Positions 1 through 13,122 of a stretch of DNA of 64,000 nucleotides are shown piece by piece. The stretch spans positions 560,105-624,104 of the forward strand of contig VZRZ01007768.1 in the NCBI GenBank assembly GCA_013398175.1, written 5' to 3'. The translations under genes were made by a program, and so were the position numbers. The notes beneath the pieces are model-generated. The model did no database searches, had not been told where the DNA came from, and saw only the letters and a list, made by a program, of their open reading frames with translations. Position 1 is the stretch's first letter. Each line of letters opens with the position of its first letter. Source of the DNA: Climacteris rufus (taxonomy: Eukaryota > Chordata > Aves > Passeriformes > Climacteridae).

Positions 1-2477
1 AGCCCATTTGCTTTTTGAAAATTGCAGACTCAGCATGTAATTTGTCAATGCACCAAGCACAGATGCTGGATCAGGTGATGACCCACCCCAAGTGTCCTCA
101 CGGTGGTAGCCTAGGCCAGAGTCTAGTTGGAAGGGGTAGGATTCACTTTGCTTCATTCTGGCTCCTTTCTCAGCCTAACTAATCACCTTCCTCCCATTAC
201 AAGTTCCTGGAGGGAGAGCTGGACCTCCAGAAAATGGTTCTTACAGCATTAACACAGAACCCAGCTGAGACTGCTGATAACAGAGGTGAAGAAAGCCCTC
301 AGCTGCCTCCTCCCCACCCCTGGATGTCCATGTGAGATGTCACCAGAGGAACCACTCTCCTACAGCTCTCCTCAAGCTCTGCTCCATGATTTCTTACTTC
401 AACATATTAAATCCTTTGATCTCTTCTCAGTCTTTTTTTTTTTTTTTCTCGTGTTTCCCACATCAGTGTGTTTCTCCCCAGTTTCTTGTCCTCCAGCTCC
501 CAGCCCCTTTTGCAAAGACTCCTCAGATTTGGGGCTATCAGGACCTGAAGGGGAGACCTGGTTGGGAGAGTGTTTGCCAGCAGAGACCCAAAGGAACACC
601 AGAAAAGGAACACTGCTCAGAGTACCTCATCTCAATCTTTCCACTTCCTACCTATTCATAAAAGATTCCTTCTCTGCCCTCTCCCCATCTTTCCCCAGCC
701 AGTACTGCTCACAACTGTTGTGTCAAGTTCACTTCTCTGCTATTTGAGACAGAATTTCTCCCTACCAATAACAAGTTCTTTGCTTTTTATCCCAATGCAA
801 AGTCTTACCAATACCTCCAGTTCTGTCTCACTCATAACCTGGATGCAGGTGTTGACCATTATAAACATGAAGAAAGGTGGTTTGTTTTTTTTTTTCCTTT
901 TAAGTTATGTTCCCATCCTTTGGTATTGTTTATTCCTTCTTAGACAGCTGCTTTTCCTCTCTTATTTACTTTAGTGCTCTAGTGCCATGCTTTTATTTTC
1001 TGCCACAGACCAGACAACTGGAACTAAACTTTGTGAGCTTTGGTTTCCTGGACAGATACTCTGGGCACACCAACAAGCTATGGGGTGTGCAGAGGGCCAG
1101 AGAAGACCTGCCACCCTCAGCTCCAGCCTAGTCCTCCTCCCTTCACTCAGCCTCCTGCTCTGCTGGAGAAGAGGAGGAGAAGGAATGGAGGAAGGTGGGT
1201 GTATGGATGGGGAAAAGGATGTGCTGCAAAGTGCTGATTGATTCCAACTTTGCATGATCTGGATCACTTCTGTCAAAGATTCTCCCTGACCTTCCCAGCA
1301 GGGCAGCATGTCCTTCCATGACAGCTGTGGGTGGTTTGGGAGAGATGGGAGAGATGACTCTCACCTCAAAGGTCCCACAGAAACCAGCACACAGCATGGG
1401 GCAAACTGAGCACTTCAGAACCTAATTCCTACCACTGGTACCTTCTGGTCTCTGGTCCAGTTCTGCATTTTAACACAACAATTTCTGCTTCCTTTTCCAT
1501 CTTGCCTTTTCCAACTTTTTTTTTTTTCTTTTTTGGAAACATTTCATGCCGTGGGTCTCTTTGTCCTTCAGCTGCCGAGCAGCATGAGGAGCTCAGGGAA
1601 GAACCCATCCCTCAGCCCCAGCTCAGCAGAGGGGTCGGGTGGCTGCGGTGGGACCGAGCATCATCTGCAAGAGGATCTCTCCCAGGGCAGGAGCACCATC
1701 TCCTGGAGAACGAAGGGATTTATGGCATCGAGTCTCCGTGTGAGGTGTTTCCCCCTGCACAGACGGAATGTGGAAGGCACTCGCAGTTTGGAAGGCACTG
1801 GCTCTGGTTTCTCTCCACTCAGGCTGTGAAACGCATGTAAAGCAACCCAGTCCAAGTGAGTCCTGTGTACAGAAGAGGGAGATAGCTGCGAACGGGAATG
1901 GATAATGTGGGCACATCTTTTTTACTTTCTGCTGTGCATTAGATGGACTTGAGTGTGAGTTACAGGATTAGGTGTTACAGAGTTTTTCCTACCGGTGTAT
2001 CAGGTGAAGTTCCGTCTTATTTTGCATTTGAGACTGTCTCAAAGAGACATCGAGTTAAATAGCAAATCCCATCTTGCTTAAGGAAGGGTCTTTTGCATTG
2101 TTTTGTCATCTAAGTCACAATAAGGTTTTTGCTTAAATATCTTTTCCTTGGTAGCTGCACTAAAAGGAAATAAACGCAATGTATTACATGCTGCAGTGCC
2201 TCCACATTTATTTAGTGCTCCCACTGAAGTACAAGGCATGCCTCTGGGCAGTGACAGCTGCATGGATGGAGCCACTGACACACATCACTGGGTGGGATGG
2301 CAAATGCCTTGGGAAGACCTTGAATTCCTAAAACATTATAGTGGCTTGTGTTCACAACTGCCTGTCTCAGCTCTCTGCAGAGAAGCTGGTGTGGACTGTG
2401 CTGACATCACTATTTAGGTAACATCTGCTTCTGCCTTAACAAGGAAAGCACAAACCTGTTCCTTAGAGAAGGACAGA
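1..2477. other. Upstream intergenic DNA, no gene seen
   Basis: The open frames here are short, overlap in several frames and match no family I recognise. Poly-T tracts occur near 431-447, 887-897 and 1516-1528. No tRNA, clear repeat family or splice-bounded exon was found. Confidence 0.6.
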
Positions 2478-2893
2478 AAGATGATCACAGGGTTTGAGCA
2501 CCTCTTCTATGGAGACAGGCTGAGAGAGCTGGAGTGGTTCAGCCTGGAGAAGAGAAGGCTCCAGGGAGACCTCACTGCCACCTTAGAGTGCTTAAAGGGG
2601 GCTCATAAAAAAAGAGACAGAACAATTTTTTTATACAAACAGATAGTGATAGGACAAGAGGGAACAGTTTAAAACTGAAAGAGGAGAGATTTAGATGAGA
2701 TGTTAGGAAGAAATTCTTTACTGTGAAGGTGGTGAGGCACTGGCACAGGTTGTCCAGAGAAGCTGTGGATGCCCCGTCCCTGGAAGTGTCCAAGACCAGG
2801 TTGGATGGGCCTTTAAGCAACCTGATCTAGTGGAAAGAACAAGATGATATTTAAGGTCCCTTCCAACACAAGCATTTCTATGATTCCATAATT
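2478..2893 (+). mobile_element. CR1 LINE 3' end, sense
   Basis: The segment contains the standard avian CR1 3' signature in order: gagacaggctgagagagctgg, the gcctggagaagagaaggctcc box, gaggcactggcacaggttg, gtccaagaccaggttggatg, and a terminal ggtcccttccaac followed by the ttctatgattcc type tail repeat. It is a 5'-truncated copy, as most CR1 insertions are, with no intact reading frame. It lies upstream of HS1BP3 in the intergenic region. Confidence 0.93.
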
Positions 2894-3097
2894 TATATTT
2901 AATGCAGGCAACATGCTCGTTTGGCCTTGCCCACTTGTCTGTCCTTACACACCAAAACACTCATGTGCAGGTTGAGGCACCTGAGACAAACTCATTTCTT
3001 TAATGTGAGCATATGGAGCCACCTGAGACATCCAGACCTCCAGGTGCTGCCTCAGAAAAGAGGGGGCATCCTACACCTTCTGCCTCATTGACCAGCC

Positions 3098-3141
3098 CCA
3101 TGTCTGCAGGTCTTTTCCAACCTAAGTGATTCTATGAGTCT
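3098..3141 (+). mobile_element. Short CR1 3' terminal fragment
   Basis: Only the last part of a CR1 element is recognisable: gcaggtcttttccaacc followed by tgattctatgag. The match is short but retains the diagnostic terminus and tail motif. Confidence 0.55.
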
Positions 3142-6100
3142 GCATCGGTGTCTCGGATGCCCTGAGCTCTGAAGAGAAACACCAGGTGCCTATTTTAGCA
3201 CCTGAGCACATGTCCTGTTGAGAAGTTCATCAGAATTTAGTAGGGGAAAAAAATAAAATGGGACTTTCTGATACTGAAGAAATCCTTGAAGAGCACAGCA
3301 CTGTGTGTGGGTCACTTGAGCAGTGTACTGGGAGCTGTGCCTATTTCTGTAGTTCACACATTGATCTCACCAGGTTAGTAAGTCAAAATATACCATTTTG
3401 GGCTCCTTCATCTGTGTCCAGAAGAAAAGTGCAGCTCAAATTTATTTAATATGACTGGCTCCTGTATGAAATGAAATGATTGTCTGGCGGGCAGCTGCTG
3501 ATTTACTAACAAGCCCTTCACACTTGGAACACGGAGGTGTTAAATTCTGCCTCTGTCCTTTCTGCAGGTTCAGTTTGGGCTGACAGTTTTTATAAGAGTC
3601 AAAGGCACAGGGACAGTCAGAGTTTGATGATTTAGCAGTGAGGAAACTGCACGTGAACCTAGCTCTGAATCTTCTCTGCAGTTTTCTCCGCTGAATCTTC
3701 TCCATGCTTTTTTTCCTCTGTATAGTGATGGCTTGTGGATACAGTATTTATAAGACAGGCTGTGAATGTAAAGACTCATCCCATGAGCTCTCCAGGTAGA
3801 TATAATTGTGCAAGTAGAGGCAGCCACTTGGGCTACATTTATACAGGTAAATTAAATAATGTAGCAACACTCATTAGCACCAAGATGAAGTGCTGTGGAC
3901 CAGCCCATGTCCACACAGCCAAACCCCCCTCACCTCCTAGGCTGATGGCCATGTACAAGCTGTCAGCTGAGGAAGGTCCCTGGCCTGTGCTAACACCTGA
4001 ATTAGCCCAGGAACTCTTCATCAGGGTCTGAGTCTGAAAACACACCAGAGACCCTCTTAGCTCTGTGACAATGCTGACCTGGCTCCCTGCCACTATTCAA
4101 TTTACTTGTGTAAATGAAATGCTGAAGACCCCGAAGATCGGGGCTTTTGTGTAGGAAACCTAGGTCACTGTCAAGTTTGTCTGTGGCCTTGCCTTCACTC
4201 CTTCAAAAGCTTATTCCAGCATGGCTGGGCTGAACCTTAGCTAGCCAAGAAACAGTGGCTTTTCTTGAAGGAAGAAAGGTCCAGACCTTTGGTATTTGGT
4301 GGGGAGATGAGAAGTTGGCAGCAAGAGCAGTGAAGAACACTACCCTGGGGATGGACCTAAGCCAGCACTGGCTGGGACCCTGGGACAGCCACACTCCTTC
4401 ACATCTTAGTTTTTCCCTCTCTGAAGTGACAGTTCCCTGACTGCTCTTGCAGGGAGCTTGGGAAAAGAATTAAGGAAATACTAAAGGTGTATTTCCAAAT
4501 TTGATATGGATGTTCCTGCCAGGGTGTCGGGAAGGAAGAGCACATTCCCTGCATTCGGTTTTATCTCAGTTCCTGTGTTTCCCTTTTCACTCCCCAGTTC
4601 AGCACAGCCCAGACCAAGTCCCCTGACTGTGTAATGCTCAGGTAGAATTACCATCCTGGTTTCGGAACTGTAGCTTTGAACCCCTGAGAGACTGCTTCCA
4701 GCTCAGGCTGAAGTCATGTGAAGTGGGAATGGATACAGCTGGTCATAGGAACAGCTTGAACAATGTGGTCTCCCAAGGAGACTTCATTTCCATTCTCCTC
4801 AGGCTGATTGTTTCTCTCACCAGGTGGTGGTTGCTTCTTCTTGCATTATGGACAGCTGAAAACTTGACTCATGAGAAAAACATCCAAAGTGTTTGCTACA
4901 CCATTGTACCATAAATGGCTACATCTGTCTCTGGGGATGTATTTTTGTCTGCCTTTCTGAAGGACAATCACCCATTTCTATTAAATCTCCAACATTCACA
5001 TAGTGCCATTTTAGTATTCACTGTTTTAGAGGAGTGTGATAAAGCAGCATTTAGGGTAGATTCATTTCACTTGATCTACAACATGAGATTGTTGGACATA
5101 CATCAGTTGTACCATTCTTTGAGCTCCAGAGACTGTACTGACTTGATTTTCAAGTACTGTAATACGTACATATATATTTAATGCACACTAAGGCACCAGC
5201 ATAGTGACACCTAAGTGACCTTCTAACATCATGAATTTCAACCATTTAGGCCTCATTCTGCTGCCCACACACAGACACTGCAAATTGAGATGTACCAAAG
5301 ATCCAAGACGTGTGTCTGCAAATTCAGACACAACACAGGGCCAGAACAAGAACAACAAGAGATCTGAAGTCCTCTAGGACAGCAGCTGGAGGCCATGTGG
5401 GGTACACCAAGCTCTCTTCAAGAGTACTAAACCACAGCTGAACAGTTGAATTGCACACCTAAGCTAGTTGTTACATTCCCCCTATAGCCACTGGAGAAAA
5501 GTAGGCATTTTTAGGGCACAACTCTTGAAGGGAGCACCTGAAACAAATCCCAGTGCTGCCAGAAATTTTCCTTTTGTCCATTGACTACAAAACCAGTCTA
5601 CCAGATCATCACAGAACAAGACGCTGAGCAGGTCAAAATCTAATTTTAAGCAAGAATAATCTCACTGTGTGAAACTGGATAGGCAAACCGTTACTGCTTC
5701 ATAACACCTTTACAAGTGAAACCACTAATACCTTCATTTAAAAACATGGATTTAAAAACCCATGTCCATGACCTGGTGAAAGCCAGAATCTGACTGTCAG
5801 ACACTTTCTAGGTAAGAGTTAGAGCATCTGACTTAAAATGCTTGTTGCAAAACATCTGTGAGCAAAACTCAGCTCCTGGAAGAAAGAGCACTGACCTGGA
5901 AAGATACTCACCCTCCTACCACAGCTCTGTATGAGCAACTGGTTGATGAGAGGGGTTGTAACTGGGTCACTCTATCCTGGCTTGCTGTCACCAAGAAAAG
6001 GTTGGGCCACTGCAGTCTCTCTCATGGCATCTGCCAAATGAGTTATCTTGGATTGAAAAGAGTGCAGCAGAACCAATGTGACTCAGTTTACCAAAACCAC

Positions 6101-7070
6101 TTGCACTGTACTTCCCTTTTATTTCCATCACACCACCAGAAGCGACTGGCCAGCCAAATCAAACAGGTATCTGCTGAGTTTATGCCTCAGCTTTTCCCTT
6201 AGAGGGACACAAATCCTGGCCTCTCACCTCTTGAGCTGCCAGGTTCTTACAATTGTTGGAGGAGCTGAAAGTTGTCCAGACATTTCCTCTTCTGTTGTGT
6301 TTAGTTAAAATTGGTCATTGGGCTATTGCAGTGTTTGTCAGTGGGGAGCACACAGTGAGAGTGGCAGATACATGGAACAACACAGCAATCTTACACACCT
6401 TATTTTTAGGAAGAGGTGCTGAAGAATAACATGCTAACACCCTCTCACATCCCAGCCCCTTCTCTTTTTCTTGCTAATACAGAAAGTTGATACTTTTCCA
6501 TTTGGGAGAATTCAGTCAGCTCCAGAATCATAAAATGGAGGAATTGTTCCAACAATGTCCCTGAAAGGTTTCCTAATTTTAAAAAGAAATCCAGGAACAA
6601 AGCCTGGCCAGCTCTAACCTGAATGGTTCACAGTGTGCTGTGGTGAGTAGTTCAGCAGAGGAGCCTTTACTCTTGCAGGCAGGAATCTTCATAAAAAGAG
6701 ACATCTCCACGCTTCACGTGGGTAATGAGCAACCAAGAGCCAGCACCAAAACCAAGCAGACCTTGGGCTCTCCCTCACCTCCAACCATGGCTCTTCCTCC
6801 AACCTCCAACACATAAATAACTTACCATGGACATAAACACCTCCAGAGTTTATTTGGTGGGAGTGAGCGAAATCAAGGTAAAGTCCTTGGGCACCAGCTT
6901 CAGTCAGGCGTGTGGCAAAGATGGACTTGAAGAACTTGGCAAGGTATTTAGGAGTCTGCCTAGAAACTTGTGCAGTTATTGTCTGTGCCTTCAGCTTTCC
7001 TGGACTGAGGAAACATTTTCATTGCTGCTGTTTAAAGACTCAAGTACCCAAAAATTATGTTTTCTTTGTG

Positions 7071-7096
7071 AAAAATAAATAAATAAATAAATAAAT
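7071..7096. repeat. (AAAT)n microsatellite
   Basis: About six tetranucleotide units of the AAAT type follow one another and end in atatat. It is a simple sequence repeat of the kind often left by decayed poly-A or AT-rich slippage. Confidence 0.95.
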
Positions 7097-8642
7097 ATAT
7101 GTTACTGTATCTATCTACAGATGAATCCCTGTAGATATGATTTTTTAATAATATAGACAATTTTCTGTACTTTAAGGCATGGTTTTATTAAACTGAAGCA
7201 AACCAGGAAATTTCTTTCTTTATTCCTCACTGGCTACCATGAAACTTATCCATGATTTACCCAGGACCCCCAAACTTTTGAGAGGTGGAATTTTAATTCC
7301 AGGGCTGCAGCAGGTCAAGAGCCAGGCTTATCTTTCAGCAGGGATTACCTATGGTTTCTGCTAGATTATTCTTGACATGTGGCTCATCATATTACAGGTT
7401 AAATGTTTAAAGCAGGGAGAAAAGCATGAGGCATAATGAATAACAGCTATATAACTCTGCTCCCTTCTCTCCAGAATAAATCTATACTGAGTTTAGGAGG
7501 TGTGTAGATTAAAAGACTGCCATGACAGGCTATCAACAACCTTACCACATCATATAACAAGAGTGAACTTTAAATCTACTATTTTTGCTACCTTTGAAAC
7601 TCACTGAGAAGCCCAGTCCTAATATAAAATATCCTAGTGGTTCACATCTGGGTTTTGTAATTGTCATCTGAAAACAAATAGCGTTAGGAGTGATAAGTGA
7701 GTGATCATCTCACTGGAATCCTAGCGTAGTCTTTTTCAGTAATTAAATTATATCGTGTATCTCCCAAATCAAGGCTGAAAAAAAGTTTCATGTTCAGCTT
7801 TTAAACTGTGTTTTCATAGCCAATTTATTTTGTTTTTAAATATGTTCCTCTGCCCTTACTTTTTCTCCCCACGTTTTATTTACTATACCCTAAGCTGGGC
7901 TCTGATTTCCCCTCACCCTGCCACGATTACAGCTAGAGCCCTTTGCCAGGGATTCAAAAATCGGTGGACAATTCCCCCTGGGCTTATAAACTCACTGTTG
8001 TTCTGCTGCTCTGGGGGGGATGAAAAGCAAATCCATGAGCTGCCAAGAATCACACCCAGGCAGGGATGCTGGGCCCTGCTCAGTGTAAGGGAGACAAACG
8101 TGACCCTGGGATGAGTTCATGGGGTCACACCTTGACCCTGATGCAAACCCCTCATGCCCCTCTGAAGAACAGAGAGGGATTAAACTCTAGGGCTGCAGCT
8201 CCTTTGCATCCAAGGGAATGAACAGACCCCAGCCACAAATCACCGGATATTTTAGCAGGCTTTGAGAGGTTCTTCTTCCTTGCTTTAACCCTTTGTGGGA
8301 GCTCAGTGCCCGCAGGAGATGGCTGGTGGGCAGTCCAGGTGGCAATTCTTCTCCTTTTTCATCCCACTCGGTCCCCTACACCCACAATGAGGCAGGCAGC
8401 TGAGAAAACTCCTCTGGGTTATGTGTCAGTGAAAGTTTAGCTTTTGGGAGTTAAACTATGTATGAAAAGTAAATACAAACATCAGTCCTAAGTGCAAATG
8501 TGGTCGTATCACTGACTGACTTCAGCTCTGTAGAAAATCCCAGTGTAACCAGTCCCAGAGTCAGGTTTTGAGTGTGAGCTGCGGGTTGGACTGGAGCCGG
8601 TGGGATTTTGTGTGCCAGGAGCTGGGCACTGCCTCCCAAAGA

Positions 8643-9350
8643 GTCAGTGCCACTCAGGTATTCTGAAGGAAATTAACCCTACCCCAGCCCAAACCAGCAC
8701 AGTCAGTGCCACTCAGGTATTCTGAAGAAAATTAACCCTACCCCAGCCCAAACCAGCACAGTCAGTGCCACTCAGGTATTCTGAAGAAAATTAACCCTAT
8801 CCCAGCCCAACCCAGCACAGTCAGTGCCACTCAGGTATTCTGAAGAAAATTAACTCTAACCCAGCCCAAACCAGCACAGTCAGTGCCACTCAGGTATTCT
8901 GAAGAAAATTAACCCTACCCCAGCCAACCCAGCACAGTCAGTGCCACTCAGGTATGCTGAAGAAAATTAACCCTATCCCAGCCCAACCCAGCACAGTCAG
9001 TGCCACTCAGGTATTCTGAAGGATATTAACCCTACCCCAGCCCAACCCAGCACAGTCAGTGCCACTCAGGTATTCTGAAGGATATTAACCCTACCCCAGC
9101 CCAACCCAGCACAGTCAGTGCCACTCAGGTATTCTGAAGGATATTAACCCTACCCCAGCCCAACCCAGCACAGTCAGTGCCACTCAGGTATTCTGAAGGA
9201 TATTAACCCTACCCCAGCCCAACCCAGCACAGTCAGTGCCACTCAGGTATTCTGAAGGATATTAACCCTACCCCAGCCCAACCCAGCACAGTCAGTGCCA
9301 CTCAGGTATTCTGAAGAAAATTAACCCTATCCCAGCCCAACCCAGCACAA
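8643..9350. repeat. 59-bp minisatellite, 12 copies
   Basis: Units begin gtcagtgccactcagg at 8643, 8702, 8761, 8820, 8879, 8937, 8996, 9055, 9114, 9173, 9232 and 9291. The period is 59 bp, with one 58-bp unit caused by a single missing base. Units 7 to 11 are identical to one another, while units 1-6 and 12 carry substitutions (aaaatt in place of ggatatt, tatccc in place of taccc). Nearly every unit includes attaaccctaccccagccc, which contains a telomere-like TAACCCTA. The array ends abruptly in cacaatgagtggcag. Confidence 0.96.
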
Positions 9351-12135
9351 TGAGTGGCAGCCGGGGATCGCAGGCAGTCGGTCTGTAGGTTGTCTTTGAG
9401 TGCTCTCTAGTGGATGGAAGAACAAGTCCAGAGGCAAACACAGCGGCTGTGCTCTCTCCTAAGAGAAACACCTACAGTTCCTGCTCCTGTGTGTACAGCG
9501 TGTGCATAGAAGAGCAGAGAAATATGTGCAAGGAGAGTAGAAACATTGGTCATAGAAGGGATTTTTATAAAGAAGCGGGGGGAAATGATATAAAGTCATT
9601 TAGCAGCTGCTGCTGAGCCTTCAGGAGCCCTCTGTTCTGAGAGCTCTGCCAGTGGCTCAGAGGGAAAATATTCTTGTTTCATAGCACAAAGTGATAAACC
9701 ACTGGGTAAAGTGGAAACCTAGAGCAGTGTGAAAAGAAGGTTATTCTGGAAGTCAGCTCAGGACACAGGCCATAAAGTGCTTACATAGTGAGCACTCCCA
9801 GATCAAAAGAACCATACTACTGAACCCAAATGTTCAAAAGGTGTCCCAAAATCATGACATTTATAAGGATGTTGTATTGCAGGTGGAATTTACTTAGATA
9901 TTACATATATGAGTTTTGAGTTCTGAGAATAACTCATCTCATCTTCCTTTTACTTCTGTGAACTGACAGCTATAAGATTTTTTTATGATGATGATAGTAA
10001 AACCAGAAACAGCCACTTGACTCAACCAGCTATAGAAGTTATATGCATCTCTCCATAAAGTCTTTGTTTAAAACCTGGCTTCTCCATTACCTCTATTCTG
10101 GCAGGGCTATAATTTTAGGTTTCCAGGATGATACCATTTCTCAGTGTAAGCTCCTCTTACATAGACACTTCCCAATGCTCAATCATCTTGAACACAAATA
10201 AATCTCCTTCAACCTCCTACTGAGCTTAACTACTGTCTCACCTTCATTCTTTTCCTTCAATTTCTAGAGGCTTTTGACTGAAATCTGCCTGACCTCCTTT
10301 TTTTCAAGTATTTTCTTTGGAGCAGCCACCTTTGAGCTTGCCTCATATAGTCAGAAACCACTTAGGCTCTAACTAATTATATATAATATAAATTAATAGT
10401 TTTGTTCCAGAGTCTCTGCATAAGTTAGACTAGTGCATACTGATAGCATGAATATGCTGATTCAGTTTGCTGAGGGGACAGAAAGAGAGGGAGGGGAAAA
10501 AAGAATAGATAAAATAAAATCAAGCAACCTACCCTACCAGTCAGTACTGAAGAGTTAAGAGGCAAGAAAAAAAGACAGAAATCCCAAAGAAAATAACCCT
10601 GAAACTTCAGAGAGTTTATTTGTCTTTCTTTTGCTCATACACAACTGAACTGAGGCAAGGGAGATCCTTGGAGGTGAGAGGAACAGCTGGGGGTAACCCA
10701 GGTTGAAGGCAGGAAAACACAAGTTTGTAAGTGATGACTGTGACTGGTATTGGTGCTCAGACTGTTTGCACATTCTCCTACAGGCCTTCCCCTGCAGGTT
10801 TCCAGTGGATAATTGAGGCAAAAAATGGGTCCAGTGGAAGAAATTTTCTCTGTAGCATCCAAAGCAACATGGGAATCAAACTCCAAGTATTCTGGGAGGT
10901 GGTGTCTGAGAAATGCAGACAGCTCAGCTCCAGCAGACAGCTCTATTGGCATATTACAGTTTTCTCCTGAGAGGTTTGATTTGTGTGCACCTTTTGGGCA
11001 GATATTCACTCTTCACAGTCACCATCTGATGAAAGACCCTGCCCTAATCTCACAGGAAAGTCAGCTGATTGTTTCCACAACGTCAGAAGCATTTTTTTTA
11101 ACCATTTGTTATGGTGATATGGGCTGTGGAGTTACAAAAATGCCATATATGATAAGACTTGTTAGGAAATCAGATAAACAAGACTGTGCTTGAACTTCTT
11201 CACGGGCATACTGACACAGCACACACAGCCTCTCCAGGACAAAGAGGGGCAGCCCACTGGGGCCAAGCAGACATTTCTGCCTGGGAGAAACCTTTAGAAG
11301 CTTTAGGAGCACCTTCACAGGCACTCAGGGACATTTGGATGGACACTGCTCAGTGAGCACAACAAGCTTCAGTGGGAACTCATGGCTCAGGTCCTGCTCT
11401 ATTTTTGCTGTCTCAGGCAGCAAACTGCCAGCTGTTTGCTCCTTGTTACTATCTGAATAAACTGGATTAACGAGGAAGCCAAATGGGAATAAAAACACTG
11501 TTAGAGAAGCAATTCATTTAGACATAAAACTATACTTATGCTTGCACTTAGGGAACTCCAGCCCAGAGCTTTTTAACCCTTCAGAGGCCACATGAGAATG
11601 GCTCATGTTCCAAAAGCACTTCCCGGTGGTTCGCAGCGCTTCTGGCAGCTGCAGCTCCGGTGCCATAAAGGCTGCAGCTGGCTGGTGGTGTTCACACTCT
11701 GCTTAACAAAAGGTTCTTTAGTGGCAGGGAGAGAAAACAATGGGCATTTAGGAAGGAACCGCACCTATGAAGTCTCCCTTTTTTGTTTCAACTCATGAGT
11801 TTCTTGGTCCAGATTTCTTGTTTCACTACAAGCATCAAAAGGTTGTTCTTTGTCTGCCACTTTGGACCTCTCTTGATTTTTACATACATCCATCGCATTC
11901 CAAGCTCTCCCAGCTGTTCCCCTGTGGGGTGAAAAGTCCTAATCCAGCCACTAGGTCTAATCCAGGTCCTCTTTCAGGGGCTGCTTCTTTTTGGGGACAC
12001 CCCTGGACCCCGCTGCATACCCACTGGGGGTGCAGAGCCTGTTTGGGGGCTGGCTGCACTGATGCAGTGTCAGCTTTCCTAAAATTCCCTGGCATCTCCT
12101 GTGGTTTCTGTCTGTCCAGAGGAGGTCAGTGGAGC
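9351..12135. other. Intergenic DNA, no gene seen
   Basis: This stretch has ordinary base composition and short open frames only. I recognise no exon, RNA gene or repeat family in it. A short AT-only patch occurs near 10375-10400. Confidence 0.55.
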
Positions 12136-12525
12136 TGAGAAGGGTCTGGAGTGTGTGTGATGAGGAGCCCTGAGGGAGCTGGGGATGCTTAAGCCGGGAG
12201 GAAAGGAAGCTCAGGATGGCTCTCTACAGCTCCCCAAAAGGAGGCTGCAGCCAGGTGAGGGTCGGCCTCTTCTCCCAGGTAATGTCATAGGAGACGAAAT
12301 AGCCTTGAGTTGCACCAAGACAGGTTTAAATAGGATATTAGGAAGGGTGGTCAGGCATTGGGACAGGCTGTTCAGGGAAGTGGTGGAATTGCTGTCCCTG
12401 AAGTGTTCAAAACCATGTGGATGGGGCACCTGGGGTTATGGTTTGGTGGTGAGCATGGTGGCTGGGTTAATGACTGGATACCACGATCTCAGAGGTCATT
12501 TCCAACCATAAAGACTCTGACTCCA
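12136..12525 (+). mobile_element. CR1 LINE 3' end, sense, diverged
   Basis: CR1 landmarks are present but mutated: taggatattaggaagggtgg, caggcattgggacaggctg, aagtgttcaaaaccatgtgg, and a terminal ggtcatttccaaccataaag. It is older than the 2.48-kb copy, judging by more substitutions in the same boxes. It sits immediately upstream of the HS1BP3 CpG island. Confidence 0.82.
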
Positions 12526-12827
12526 GGAGTGCACAGAGCTGTGCCCGAAGCTCCCAAGCTTTTTTCCCAGGTGCTTCCCTGCTGCAGCCCTGCACACCAG
12601 CGCAGAGAAGCGCTGGGAAACCCAAGCGCCCAGAAGCCTGCAAACAAACCAGAGGTGCCTGAGAGGCGGCAGAAGGACAAGCTGTTTCCTTCTGCTTTCC
12701 CAAAATCAATTTCGGAGCAAACAGCCGCTCCGAGGGGTGGCCGTGTCTTGCAGCCGGGATGAGGCCGGGTCGGCAGCGCCGTGCCCATTGTTTTAAGGCA
12801 GGGAGATGCCACCGAGCCGTCTCCAGG

Positions 12828-13080
12828 GAGGAGGAGGAGAGGCAGGAGAAGACGCACCGAGGCCCGGGGGGAGTTTTGGCCGCGGGAGGAGCAGGAGAAG
12901 CGCCCAGGGAGGCACCGAGGCTCGGGGGAAGTTTTGGCCGCGGGAGAAGCAGGAGAAGCGCCCAGGGAGGCACCGAGGCTCGGGGGGAGTTTTGGCCGCG
13001 GGAGGAGCAGGAGAAGCGCCCAGGGCCGCAGCGAGGCTCGGGGGGAGTTTGGGCCGCGGGAGGAGGGAGAAGCGCGGGGC
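12828..13080. repeat. 58-bp GC-rich tandem repeat, about 4.5 copies
   Basis: Successive units start with ccgcgggag at 12880, 12938, 12996 and 13054, an exact 58-bp spacing. A diverged first copy runs from about 12828. Each unit contains gcaggagaagcgcccaggg and an aggctcgggggg run, and ends in gagttttgg or a one-base variant. The array is G-rich on the + strand with several G-runs per unit. It ends about 40 bp before the tRNA gene. All three forward frames stay open for about 100 codons, a composition artefact rather than a gene. Confidence 0.9.
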
Positions 13081-13122
13081 TGACTTAGTGGGGTTCCCGC
13101 GGCAGCTCTCCCGCCCGTCGGT

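Larger units (their letters stand above)
2894..8642. other. Intergenic DNA, largely featureless
   Basis: Apart from the small CR1 end near 3.1 kb and an (AAAT)n microsatellite near 7.08 kb I see no gene, RNA or recognised repeat. The longest open frames (up to 114 codons near 5.86-6.2 kb) have no family resemblance. Confidence 0.55.

Noticed and set aside
4129..4147. Hairpin ccccga-aga-tcgggg followed by c and tttt, like a bacterial intrinsic terminator
   Set aside because: The host is a vertebrate, the stem is only 6 bp, and no RNA gene precedes it. A chance inverted repeat is the simplest explanation.
6524..6610. Possible antisense CR1 start (cagaatcataaaatgg)
   Set aside because: The match does not continue into the next CR1 boxes, so it is too weak to call.
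1..13122. Search for an upstream neighbour gene such as GDF7, expected near HS1BP3 in vertebrate synteny
   Set aside because: No TGF-beta-type or other recognisable exon was found on either strand; the neighbour is probably outside the window.
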